Origin: Synechococcus sp. J7-Johnson
GTDB lineage: Bacteria; Cyanobacteriota; Cyanobacteriia; PCC-6307; Cyanobiaceae
Length of the DNA: 43,700 nt
Reading direction: 5' to 3'
NCBI RefSeq assembly: GCF_024345795.1
Contig: NZ_JAGQBU010000024.1
Span: forward strand, 1-43,700
A program made the translations under genes and the position numbers. Below the pieces are notes generated by a model. That model saw nothing but the letters and a program-made list of their open reading frames with translations. It did no database searches and was not told the DNA's origin. This document shows positions 1-7,964 of this stretch, one piece after another (the first letter of the stretch is position 1; each line of letters opens with the position of its first letter).

Positions 1-105
1 GCTCGCGGTGGTCTCCCGACCGCTTTGGAAACTTACAACACCGGCGGCGGGCTCTCGCCCTCACTTCAGTTGCAAGCCCTGCAGCGCTTGCCTTTCGGCT
101 CACGC
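1..105 (-). promoter_or_regulatory. Structured RNA element, possible cobalamin-type riboswitch (cut by window edge)
   Basis: Read on the minus strand, this non-coding stretch folds into a run of short perfect hairpins. GCC-GAAA-GGC lies at 99-90, GGGC-GAGA-GCCC at 60-49 and GGUC-GGGA-GACC at 21-10. All three have GNRA tetraloops. A further 6-bp stem GCAAGC/GCUUGC lies at 91-72. The segments UUGCAACUG and GGUCGGGAGACC resemble the CGCAACUG and GUCAGGAGACC boxes of cobalamin riboswitches, but a clear GGGAAGG box is missing. If real, it would control a minus-strand gene left of base 1. A GTG-initiated reading frame also stays open to the edge, so a coding start is an alternative. Low confidence. 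Confidence 0.3.
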
Positions 106-146
106 GCAGTCCAAAAACATACCACAGAACTAGCCGTGCTTTGGGC

Positions 147-953
147 TCAACCCCGAAGAAGCGCTTCGGCCCAGGGCATGAAGCGCTCGAGCGCCTCCGG
201 GCTGCTGGCGGCCAGCACCGGAAAATCAGTGTGGCCATGGTCGTCGCCAGGCCTCAGGTGCTCGGGACTGCGCACCAGCCAGCGCAGGGGACACTGCAAT
301 TCACTCAGCACCAGCCAGGCTGCAGCCAGATCCCAGATCTTGGGGGTGGCCTCCAGCGCCATCACGGTCTGGCCCATGGCCACGCTCACAAGGTTGAGGC
401 TGGCGACCCCGAGCAGGCGGATCTTGCCGGGGAAGCGCCGATCCGGCAGCTTCTGCAGCACCCCGATCGAACGGCTGCAGAGCGAAGCACACCCGGCCGC
501 CTGGGCCTCATCTCCCGGTGGTTTCAAGGATTTGCCATTGCGCCAGGCCCCCAGCCCTCGCACCGCGATGATTCTCTGGCGCAAGGGAGGCACATCCAGC
601 ACCGCCAGCACGGGGACACCTCCCTCGAAGCGGGCCAGGGAAATCGCCCAGTAGGGAATCCCGGCGGCGAAGTTGGTGGTGCCATCAAGGGGATCGACCA
701 CCCAGTAGGCGTCGGTGGAGGGAACCAGCTTGCGGCCCTCCTCACTGAGAACCCCCTCGCCGGGATAAAGCAGCTCCAGCCCCCGCACCAGGGTTTCATC
801 GCTCCAGCGGTCACAGGCGGTGATCAGGCTGCCATCGGCTTTGGCTTCCGAGGCCATGTGGCCGAAATCCTTGCGTTGCCGCTCGGCAACGGCATCAAGC
901 AATTCCGTGAGCCTCAGAGCCTCGGGTGGAATTGCGGTAAAGGTGGCAGTCAT
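147..953 (-). CDS. Inositol monophosphatase family protein
   Basis: Predicted Mg2+-dependent phosphatase of the inositol monophosphatase/CysQ/FBPase-like superfamily, 268 residues, the usual length. The metal-binding signatures are visible: SEEG at 70-73, VVDPLDGTTNF at 85-95 and the C-terminal IWDLAAAW with Asp208. Substrate cannot be told from sequence; inositol phosphate, PAP and sugar phosphates are family options. The ATG at 953 overlaps the TGA of the upstream MFS gene by four bases (ATGA), so the two are probably translationally coupled. It is the last gene of the minus-strand cluster that starts at uppP. A longer open frame runs upstream inside the MFS gene but is its shadow. Confidence 0.9.
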   Translation of the reverse strand: MTATFTAIPPEALRLTELLDAVAERQRKDFGHMASEAKADGSLITACDRWSDETLVRGLELLYPGEGVLSEEGRKLVPSTDAYWVVDPLDGTTNFAAGIPYWAISLARFEGGVPVLAVLDVPPLRQRIIAVRGLGAWRNGKSLKPPGDEAQAAGCASLCSRSIGVLQKLPDRRFPGKIRLLGVASLNLVSVAMGQTVMALEATPKIWDLAAAWLVLSELQCPLRWLVRSPEHLRPGDDHGHTDFPVLAASSPEALERFMPWAEALLRG

Positions 954-2359
954 CCGAGTTCGGTGGTCAGGACCTGGGTCAGCTGCCTGGTGGTGTCGTC
1001 GCGGAAGCAGTGAACATTGAGGGCGACCAGCACCCGCAGTGCCGCCAGGGCGATCAGCGCGGCCGTGCCCAAGACCAGGGCATAAGGAATAAAAGGACCC
1101 TGGCCGGGGATGATGGCACGACCCAGATCCAGCAATCCGCCACCGATCAGTTTGGCCGTGGCGCGGGAGAATGCCTGGGCCAGGCCCCACACACCCACGA
1201 AGGTGCCAGCGGCTTCCGGCAGGGTCAGATCGAGCATCAGGCACAGGGTGCTGTTGGTGCCGATGCCGGAGGCCAGCCCGAAGAGCAGCAGCACCGCCTG
1301 AAGCAAGGGGACCTCACCCACAAGTCCGCTCAGGATCAGCAGGAGCATCGAAGCCAGGATCAGCTGACAGCCAAGCCTGGCCGTTGCGTACTTACCCAGC
1401 CTGGGCACGATCCACCAACCCGCCAGCACCAGGCCGAGCAGGGTGCCGACCCCCCAGAAGGCATTGAGCGAGGCGGTGGCGGCAATCGGCATGGCGAACA
1501 CGTCGGCGCCATAGCTCTCCAGGATCGGGTCCTGGATGAACAGGGCCAGGGTGAAGAGCACCACGAACAGGAAGAAAACCGCCACCTGCCGGCTTGAGGT
1601 GATCAGACGCCAGGCCTGGGGCATGGTGATCGCATCGTCGCGGGCTGGGCTGGTGCCGCCGCCGACGGCCTTGGTGCTAGCCGGAGCGGCGGGCTCGACG
1701 CCCCAGGTGGCAAGCAAGGTGAGACCCATCACCGCCAGGGCGGCCCGAACCATGAACCGGGAGAGCACAGCCTCCAGCACCAGCGGGTCGGTGACGCCGT
1801 CGAGCCCCTTGAGGCTCCGGGAGATCACCACCGCTCCCACCACGATCCCCACTGTGAGCATGCACCAGATGATTCCCACCGCCCGGGGGCGCTCCCTCTC
1901 CTGGGTGCGGTCGATCACCAGTGCCAGATACGGGGTGGTGGCCATCGAAACAGCCAGTCCGTAGGCAGCGAACAGGGCACACATCAGGACTGTGCCCAGA
2001 GTGATGGCGGCTCCATCCCCCAGCTCCCGGGCCGCTGCGAGCCGGAAGATCACCGGCACCACCAGCACCGCCAGCCCGCAGAAGAGCGCGGCGCCCAGCC
2101 AGATGTATGGGGTGCGGTGGCGGCCCGCGAGGGGCCGGGCATCGGAGAGCTGGCCGAAGAGAATCCTCGACGGGGCCACGAATTGCTCGAAGGCCAGGGC
2201 CCCACCCACCAACAGACCGGGAAATCCCAGTTCACTGATCATCACCCGGTTGAGCATGCCGGCAAAAATCACCGCCAGAAAGCCGAGGCTTCCCTGGAAC
2301 AGCCCCAGCCGCACGGTGCTGGCGATCGAGAGGCTGGGCGGCGAGCTGGAGAGGGCCAT
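950..2359 (-). CDS. PucC/LhaA-type MFS transporter (BCD family)
   Basis: Polytopic membrane protein of 469 residues with about twelve hydrophobic segments. It belongs to the PucC/LhaA 'bacteriochlorophyll delivery' branch of the major facilitator superfamily, recognisable by GMLNRVMISELGFP near the N-terminus, the RILFGQLSDARPLAGRHRTPYIW loop region and the later GIGTNSTLCLMLDLT segment. In purple bacteria such proteins assist light-harvesting complex assembly; in cyanobacteria they are implied in chlorophyll or pigment-protein handling, but the substrate is unproven. I chose the ATG at 2359 over a TTG four codons upstream. Its stop overlaps the start of the phosphatase gene, and it follows the TolC gene after a 67-base gap. 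Confidence 0.88.
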   Translation of the reverse strand: MALSSSPPSLSIASTVRLGLFQGSLGFLAVIFAGMLNRVMISELGFPGLLVGGALAFEQFVAPSRILFGQLSDARPLAGRHRTPYIWLGAALFCGLAVLVVPVIFRLAAARELGDGAAITLGTVLMCALFAAYGLAVSMATTPYLALVIDRTQERERPRAVGIIWCMLTVGIVVGAVVISRSLKGLDGVTDPLVLEAVLSRFMVRAALAVMGLTLLATWGVEPAAPASTKAVGGGTSPARDDAITMPQAWRLITSSRQVAVFFLFVVLFTLALFIQDPILESYGADVFAMPIAATASLNAFWGVGTLLGLVLAGWWIVPRLGKYATARLGCQLILASMLLLILSGLVGEVPLLQAVLLLFGLASGIGTNSTLCLMLDLTLPEAAGTFVGVWGLAQAFSRATAKLIGGGLLDLGRAIIPGQGPFIPYALVLGTAALIALAALRVLVALNVHCFRDDTTRQLTQVLTTELG

Positions 2360-2426
2360 GGTGGAGGGCAAGATTCAGGCAACGAAACCTTCCGGCCACC
2401 CGGGTTGATCCCCCGCCGGGCGCTCT

Positions 2427-4160
2427 CTAGGGGGAGAGAGGACCACGCCCATCCGGCGTACGCACCTCAGACTGACAGGCCGGTAACAACGGTTGGGGCT
2501 CGATCGGAATCTGGGTGGTGAGATCGGTGGCCGGCTTGCTTGATGGGAGGGTGGGCGGCTGACAGAAAGCCACCTGATCCAGGCCCGTGCGGCGCCTCAG
2601 TTCGGCCAGCCGGCGGTTGTAGTCGGTCACGGCGCGGGCATAGCTCACCTCCGCCTGGGTGAGGTCGCGCTGGCTGTCGACGACCTCCCGCTGGGTGGTG
2701 ACGCCCGCCTGGAAGCGCAGCCGGGCCAGGCGCAGCGCTTCGCGCGAAGAGATCACCGACCGGGAGGTGGTGGTGATGTCGCGGTTGTTCTGAAGAAGCA
2801 GGTAGAAACTGGTTTCCACTTCCAGCCGAATCTGATCGCGGCGTTCGGCAAAGTTGAAGCGCTGCTCTTCTGCCGCCTGTTTCTGCTGGCGGTACCGGGC
2901 GGCGGCCCGACCACCGTCAAAGAGATTCCAGCTCAGATTCAGGCCGATCGAATTGTCGACGCCGTAGGTGTAACTGCCCATGTTGATCGGCAGATCCACC
3001 GGAACCCCATTCCGGCCGTTGCTGCGATCCCAGCCGAAGTTGTTGACGATGCTCAGAAAGGGCTGAACCGCGCCGATCGCCGCATTGGCATTGCTGTTGG
3101 CAATTGAGATCTGCAGGATTACCTGGTCGAGCTCCTCACGGAAGGCATAGGCCGCCACGATGCTTTCCTGCAACGACGGCATCCAGGTGCCCACCACTCG
3201 TGCCGGCTCCTTGGCCGTCGGCGTGACGTCCTGGGGAAGATCCAGCAGGGAGGCCAGAGCCCGGCGAGCCACCGACTGCTCGGCCAGAGAGTTGGTCAGC
3301 AACTGCTGGTCACGGGCCAGCTGGGTTTCCGCCTGGAGCACCTCAAGCTTGGTGGAGACCCCCGCCTGAAACCTGGCTCGGGCATCCTTGAGACTCACCA
3401 AAGAGGCCCGCACCGATTCCTGACCGATGCGCACGCCCTCATCAGCAAGCTGCAGGTTGAAGTAATTCTGGGCCGCCTGAAGACGCAGGTCGCGAAGGGC
3501 GATCAGGTATTGATTCTGGGCCTGCTCGAACTGGTCGCGGGCCGCTGAAATCTGGGGAACCCTCTGGGGATTGATCAGGTCCCAGTTGATCCCGATGTTC
3601 ATGTTGGCCCCAAGGGTCTGCCCTTTCGTGCGCGACTCAGGCGTGGCAAAGGGGCCGGTGGCGTCGGCGTCGTAACTGAAGCGGTAGTTGTTGGTAAGGG
3701 CCGGGAAGGCTCCGGTGGATAGGTTGATGCTGGGGTACCAGGCGGAGATCTGTGCGCGCAGGGTGGATCTGGCTTGATCCACCCGGGAGGCCACCGCCTT
3801 GAGGCTGGGGTTGTTGGTCTCGGCGAGGGTCTCGACCTCGCGGAGGCCCAGGGGCCGCAGTTGCTGGATTTTGACCTGGGCTGGCCTGGTGGGCAGCGCC
3901 AGGGAGGGGGGGGAGGCCAGGGGTCGTAAACCAGGCTCAAGCTCGGTAGCCGCCGGTGGAAGAACGGTGGGGTCCGATTTGGGCCGGTTTCCCTTGACCT
4001 CAGGAGCCAGGGGAATCGGCACGGGCTGGGCTGGGCGTCCAGGTGCAGCCTTCAGGGGAGCGGCCGCTGGGGCTGTGTCCTGGGCCAGGCTCACGCCCTG
4101 AAAGCCAGGGACGAGCGCCATCCCCGCAAGGGCTGCCGAGGCAAGGAAGGAGGGCCGCAC
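2427..4160 (-). CDS. TolC family outer-membrane efflux protein
   Basis: Outer-membrane channel protein of 577 residues. A signal peptide (about 1-26, ending SLAQ) is followed by a proline/alanine-rich linker to about residue 100. Two OEP repeats follow, rich in long amphipathic helices such as ARFQAGVSTKLEVLQAETQLARD and its second-half counterpart RLRFQAGVTTQREVVDSQRDLTQAE. This internal duplication is the hallmark of TolC trimers, which form the trans-periplasmic tunnel of type I secretion and RND/ABC efflux systems. The start is a GTG at 4160, 26 bases after the upstream radical SAM stop, so the two are probably co-transcribed. No inner-membrane pump or adaptor gene lies next to it, so its partners must be encoded elsewhere. 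Confidence 0.92.
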   Translation of the reverse strand: MRPSFLASAALAGMALVPGFQGVSLAQDTAPAAAPLKAAPGRPAQPVPIPLAPEVKGNRPKSDPTVLPPAATELEPGLRPLASPPSLALPTRPAQVKIQQLRPLGLREVETLAETNNPSLKAVASRVDQARSTLRAQISAWYPSINLSTGAFPALTNNYRFSYDADATGPFATPESRTKGQTLGANMNIGINWDLINPQRVPQISAARDQFEQAQNQYLIALRDLRLQAAQNYFNLQLADEGVRIGQESVRASLVSLKDARARFQAGVSTKLEVLQAETQLARDQQLLTNSLAEQSVARRALASLLDLPQDVTPTAKEPARVVGTWMPSLQESIVAAYAFREELDQVILQISIANSNANAAIGAVQPFLSIVNNFGWDRSNGRNGVPVDLPINMGSYTYGVDNSIGLNLSWNLFDGGRAAARYRQQKQAAEEQRFNFAERRDQIRLEVETSFYLLLQNNRDITTTSRSVISSREALRLARLRFQAGVTTQREVVDSQRDLTQAEVSYARAVTDYNRRLAELRRRTGLDQVAFCQPPTLPSSKPATDLTTQIPIEPQPLLPACQSEVRTPDGRGPLSP

Positions 4161-4186
4161 ACCGATACCCGTTGTTAGTCCCGAGC

Positions 4187-5575
4187 TTAAAGAGCCAAGG
4201 CCTGAATGCCGAGGCAGGCGGCCACGAAATCATCCGCCCCCTGCACCAGGCGGATCGGCGCCGGCAACCGACGCTGCAGGTCCTCAAGTCTGAAGTCATC
4301 CAGGAAGACCGGCTCCCCCTGACGCAGCATCACCGAGGGAAGCAGCAGCTCATCCCCCAGCGCCTGGCCCTCCAGGCCGGCCAGAAGATCGGAGCCAGTG
4401 AGCAGGCCGGTGACCACCTGTTCCTGCCCCCAGTAGGGACTGGGCAGACCATGGAGCCGAAGCGACAGCCCTTCGACGGCATTGAGGCGATCGACCACTG
4501 GCTGCAGGGCATCGGCCACCAAGCCCCCGACGACCCAGCTCAGGCGCCGGGGCTGCACCAAGCGGAGGGGCAGGCGGCTGGTGGCCTGATCGAGAGCTTC
4601 GAGAAAGGCACGGATGCTGCCGACCCCATTCTCCTGCTGGGGCAGATCCTCGTAGCTGGCGCGCTCCGGCAGGGGAAGGCCGGCCATGAGATACCACTCG
4701 TCGGAGAGCCAGGCGAAGCGGCTGCCGAGTGCCGCCCGGAAGCGGTCCTGGAGGGGCTCCACCTGCTCGATAACCCGGCGGGCGCAGGAGCGGTCGACCG
4801 GCACCAGACCATCTCCCGGGGGACGGAAGCGAGTCAGCCCCACGGGCACCACGGCGGCGGAGAGCACGGCCGGCCAGTCGCCGGCACCGAAGCGGGCCAG
4901 ATCGAGCAGGGTGCGCTCCAGGGCCGCTCCGTCATTAACCCCCGGGCATACCACCACCTGGGCATGGATCTGCAGCCGCCGCTCGCCGAACCAGCCCAGC
5001 TGATCAAGCAACAGGCCGGCCCTTGGGTTCACCAGCAGGCGGCTGCGCAACTCGGAATCGGTGGCATGCACCGAGACAAACAGGGGCGAGAGCCTCTGCT
5101 CCTCGATCCGCTGCCAATCCGCCGCGGTGAGGTTGGTGAGGGTGAGGTAGGAGCCGTAGAGAAAGCTGAGACGGTAATCGTCGTCTTTCACATAGAGGCT
5201 CTGGCGCCGGCCGGGGGGCTGCTGATCGATGAAACAGAAGGGGCAGTGGTTGTTGCACTGGCGCAGGCCATCGAAGAGGGCCTCGGTGAAAGCAAGCCCC
5301 AGACCTTCATCGGCATCCTTCTCGAGCTCGACCTGATGGCGGGTGCCATCGGGGTCCTCCACCTCCAGGCTCAGCTCCTCCTCCCCCACCAGCACCTGAA
5401 GGTCGATCAGGTCGCGTGGCCGCACCCCGTTGATACTGATCAGCCGGTCCCCGGGCTGGAACCCGAGGTCTTCGCCGATCGACCCGGGCTCCACGGCGGC
5501 CACCACGGCTGGCTGGGGCTGGCGGACTGAATCCACAGGGGCCAGGACAAGACCTGCGGAGGGTTCGTTCCACAC
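4187..5575 (-). CDS. TIGR03279-type PDZ/radical SAM protein (DUF512)
   Basis: Cyanobacterium-associated Fe-S protein of 462 residues with unknown reaction. An N-terminal PDZ-like domain (about 22-85, with PGSIGEDLGFQPGDRLISING) is followed by the radical SAM-like cysteine cluster C107-x3-C111-x2-C114 in CNNHCPFCFIDQQP. The C-terminal half matches the DUF512 family. The spacing CxxxCxxC fits a 4Fe-4S/SAM site. The start is GTG at 5575; no upstream ATG is available, but a GTG nearer the PDZ domain cannot be excluded. It lies 46 bases after uppP and 26 before the TolC gene, which suggests an envelope-linked operon, though this is inference from position only. Confidence 0.9.
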   Translation of the reverse strand: MWNEPSAGLVLAPVDSVRQPQPAVVAAVEPGSIGEDLGFQPGDRLISINGVRPRDLIDLQVLVGEEELSLEVEDPDGTRHQVELEKDADEGLGLAFTEALFDGLRQCNNHCPFCFIDQQPPGRRQSLYVKDDDYRLSFLYGSYLTLTNLTAADWQRIEEQRLSPLFVSVHATDSELRSRLLVNPRAGLLLDQLGWFGERRLQIHAQVVVCPGVNDGAALERTLLDLARFGAGDWPAVLSAAVVPVGLTRFRPPGDGLVPVDRSCARRVIEQVEPLQDRFRAALGSRFAWLSDEWYLMAGLPLPERASYEDLPQQENGVGSIRAFLEALDQATSRLPLRLVQPRRLSWVVGGLVADALQPVVDRLNAVEGLSLRLHGLPSPYWGQEQVVTGLLTGSDLLAGLEGQALGDELLLPSVMLRQGEPVFLDDFRLEDLQRRLPAPIRLVQGADDFVAACLGIQALAL

Positions 5576-5621
5576 GGTGGAGACTCGAAGCGGAGAGTTT
5601 CAGTGTGGGCGCCTGAGGGCT

Positions 5622-6494
5622 TCAGCTGACGGCTGGATCCATCCGCCAGACCCAGAGCAGCAGCAGCAGCCCGAAGGCCAAGCGGTAGATCACGAAGATC
5701 CAGGTGCTGTGGTTCTGCAGAAAGCGCAGCAGCCAGGCGATCGCCAGCCAGGACACCACGGCGGCTGAGGCAATGCCGATCAACAAGGGGATCGGCCCGT
5801 GGCTGGCGCTGCTGGCGAAGGCCGACTTCAGCTCCACCAGTCCCGCCAGTGTGATCGCCGGGATTCCGAGCAGGAAAGAGAATCGGGCCGCCGCTGCCCG
5901 CTGCCAGCCATCGAAGAGCGATGCGGTGAGGGTGCTTCCGGAGCGCGACACCCCGGGGATCAAGGCCAAGGCCTGGGCGATGCCCACCAGCAGGCCATCA
6001 ATCGGGCGCACCTGGGGCAGGTCCTTCTGGCGTCGACCGCTCCGCTCGGCCAGGGCCAGCAGCAGGGCCATCACGATCGAGACCAGGGCGATCGAGGTGA
6101 TGCCGCGCAGCGGCGAGCTCTCGTAGGCCGGCCACAGGATTTTGATGGCCAGGCCGGCCAGCACGATCGGCAGGCTGCCGATGGCCATGGCCAACCCCAG
6201 CCGCGCCGAAGGATCCCCCCACTGCCCATGGCGGAAGGCACGGCTGACGCCCGAGAGCACCTCCGCCAGGTCGTGGCGGAAGTAAACCAGCACGGCCGCG
6301 ATGCTGCCCAGCTGAATCACGGCCGTGACGGCCACCCCAGGATCGCCCCAGCCGAGCAGCACGGGCACCACCTTGAGATGGGCTGTGCTGCTGATCGGCA
6401 GGAATTCAGTGAGGCCCTGCACGATGCCAAGCACCAGGGCGTGCCAGCAGGCTTCAAGAAAGCTTGGAACCGGGGCTGAAAGGGCAGAGCCCAT
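5622..6494 (-). CDS. uppP: Undecaprenyl-diphosphatase UppP (BacA)
   Basis: Integral membrane phosphatase of 290 residues that recycles undecaprenyl diphosphate to the monophosphate carrier used for peptidoglycan and polysaccharide export. Both BacA signatures are present: GLTEFLPISSTAHL at 27-40, with the catalytic Glu and Ser/Thr cluster, and PGVSRSGST at 180-188 with the essential Arg. About eight hydrophobic helices are visible. The ATG at 6494 begins MGSALSAP. It heads the minus-strand cluster down to 147 and is divergent from the DUF3120 gene, with only 32 bases between the chosen starts. Confidence 0.96.
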   Translation of the reverse strand: MGSALSAPVPSFLEACWHALVLGIVQGLTEFLPISSTAHLKVVPVLLGWGDPGVAVTAVIQLGSIAAVLVYFRHDLAEVLSGVSRAFRHGQWGDPSARLGLAMAIGSLPIVLAGLAIKILWPAYESSPLRGITSIALVSIVMALLLALAERSGRRQKDLPQVRPIDGLLVGIAQALALIPGVSRSGSTLTASLFDGWQRAAAARFSFLLGIPAITLAGLVELKSAFASSASHGPIPLLIGIASAAVVSWLAIAWLLRFLQNHSTWIFVIYRLAFGLLLLLWVWRMDPAVS

Positions 6495-6526
6495 GCGCGG
6501 AGTGGCACGGCGGAGCCAGTGACCCT

Positions 6527-7354
6527 ATGACCGCCCTGCTCACAGCTCCACCTCCGGCGTCCCTTAAGGTTGCATACCTTTCTTCACAGAACCAGGTGAT
6601 CGGGGCCACCGCCACTCCTCCCACGTCCGCCCTGGTCCCCGAGACCCTCGTTATTTCCCAGCGCCCATCCAGAGCAGCGCTGAAGGCGCCCCTGGGAGGA
6701 TCTGATGCAGCCCTGCTGCCGATGGTTGCCGCTGCCCTTGTGGTGGTGCCTGTCTTTCTTCAGGCTCCCTGGGTCCGCCTGCACCCCAGCAGCGCCACGC
6801 TGTTCACAGCCGTGATCACAGCCGCCGGGCTGCTGCTGGAGTTGCGGGGCCCAGAGCGCTGCCGCGGTTTTGGGCCGCTGCTGGTGGGCTTCAGTAGCAG
6901 CTGGCTCGCCGGCTGTCTCTTCTGGGGATGGTGCCGCCTGCATCCGCTCTGGCATCTGCCGATCGAGGCCTTCGCCCTGCCTCTGGCCCTGGCCGGCCTG
7001 AATGGACGCTGGCGCAGCGCCTCCCAGTTCTATCTGGCCTCACTGCTGGGCACCGCCTGCACCGATGGGGCCATCGCCCTGACGGGGGTCATGCCGCTCT
7101 GGCCGCAGGTGTTGAGCGCCCCGGTCCAGGAAGCACCCGCTCTGTTGCATCGGGCAGCCCTGCAGGTCCTGGAGCCGGCCTCGCTGGCTCTGGTTATGGG
7201 GATCGCGGTGGCCCTGACGCTGCTGGCGCGTCGATGCCGCCGCTCGGGTGCTGGCGGGCGATTGGCCGCAGCCACGCTGCTGACCACCCTGGCGGTGGAC
7301 GGGTTGTTCCTGATCGCCGCCCTGCTCAGCCCCCAGCTCAGTGGATTGATCTGA
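6527..7354 (+). CDS. DUF3120 domain membrane protein
   Basis: Predicted cyanobacterial membrane protein of 275 residues with several hydrophobic segments starting near LLPMVAAALVVVPVFLQAP, which matches the start of the DUF3120 family as I recall it. Function unknown. The first roughly 60 residues are of low complexity and polar, and 32 bases is little room for two divergent promoters with uppP. A later start is therefore possible: GTG near 6596 or ATG near 6722. An AAGGT/ACCTT inverted repeat with a CATACC -10-like box near 6567-6581 would fit a promoter for the shorter form. Psb-type lumen protein gene psbU follows after 171 bases. Confidence 0.75.
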   Translation: MTALLTAPPPASLKVAYLSSQNQVIGATATPPTSALVPETLVISQRPSRAALKAPLGGSDAALLPMVAAALVVVPVFLQAPWVRLHPSSATLFTAVITAAGLLLELRGPERCRGFGPLLVGFSSSWLAGCLFWGWCRLHPLWHLPIEAFALPLALAGLNGRWRSASQFYLASLLGTACTDGAIALTGVMPLWPQVLSAPVQEAPALLHRAALQVLEPASLALVMGIAVALTLLARRCRRSGAGGRLAAATLLTTLAVDGLFLIAALLSPQLSGLI

Positions 7355-7525
7355 AGAGGAGCGGGACTGGGGGGCGGGAATTGAAGAACTGCAAAAGCCT
7401 TGGCGCTGTGTGGATTGATCCGCCAACTGGCCTGTAGCGTTGCCCGTGACCCTGCTCGGAGAGCTTCCGAGTCAAGGCTTCCATCCAACGGCGATCCTCA
7501 CCGATCCACACCACGGAGAACTGCG

Positions 7526-7903
7526 ATGAAACGGCTGGTTGCCTGGATGATGAGCGGCGTGCTGCTGGCTGGCCTGCTGGTGTCCCTGCTCCTGCCTCCG
7601 GCGGTCCAGGCGGAGGAGCTCCGCAATGTGGCGGATGAGAAGATCGCGGCCCGCCAAGGCAAGGTGGATCTCAATAACTCACCCGTGCGCAGCTTCCAGC
7701 AATTTCCCGGTATGTATCCGACCCTGGCCGGCAAGATCGTGCTCGGGGGGCCTTACGAGGAGATCGACGACGTGCTCAGCCTGGATCTGACGGATCGGCA
7801 GAAGGAATTGTTCGAGAAGTACAAGGACAATTTCACGGTGACCGCACCCTCGATCGCCCTTAATGAAGGCGACGATCGCATCAACCCGGGCGTCTACCGC
7901 TGA
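7526..7903 (+). CDS. psbU: Photosystem II 12 kDa extrinsic protein PsbU
   Basis: Lumenal extrinsic subunit of photosystem II that stabilises the oxygen-evolving Mn cluster together with PsbO and PsbV. The 125-residue precursor has a signal peptide (1-29, ending AVQA) and a mature part of about 96 residues. The mature part carries the helix-hairpin-helix-like features typical of PsbU, VDLNNSPVRSFQQFPGMYP and LGGPYEEIDDVLSL, and ends DRINPGVYR. I chose ATG 7526 because a GGAG Shine-Dalgarno lies at 7515-7518 and because it gives a proper signal peptide. An open frame upstream is not supported. A strong terminator follows at 7927-7956, so psbU is probably monocistronic. Confidence 0.96.
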   Translation: MKRLVAWMMSGVLLAGLLVSLLLPPAVQAEELRNVADEKIAARQGKVDLNNSPVRSFQQFPGMYPTLAGKIVLGGPYEEIDDVLSLDLTDRQKELFEKYKDNFTVTAPSIALNEGDDRINPGVYR

Positions 7904-7926
7904 ACCCCTACAGTCGCGACCCCCCG

Positions 7927-7956
7927 AAAGCCGTCGGTCTCCGGCGGCTTTTTTTT
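7927..7956 (+). terminator. Rho-independent terminator of psbU
   Basis: Stem AAGCCG/CGGCTT extended by CGG/CCG around a TCT loop, followed by eight T residues. It lies 24 bases after the psbU stop. The nadB ATG follows only eight bases later. Confidence 0.88.
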
Positions 7957-7964
7957 GCGGCCCC

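Noticed and set aside
25-1013. Long plus-strand open frames (209 and 290 aa)
   Set aside because: Antisense shadows of the phosphatase gene; arginine/serine/glutamine-rich translation with no domain.
4043-5530. 495-codon plus-strand open frame
   Set aside because: Antisense to the radical SAM gene, which has clear motifs; the long frame reflects high GC.
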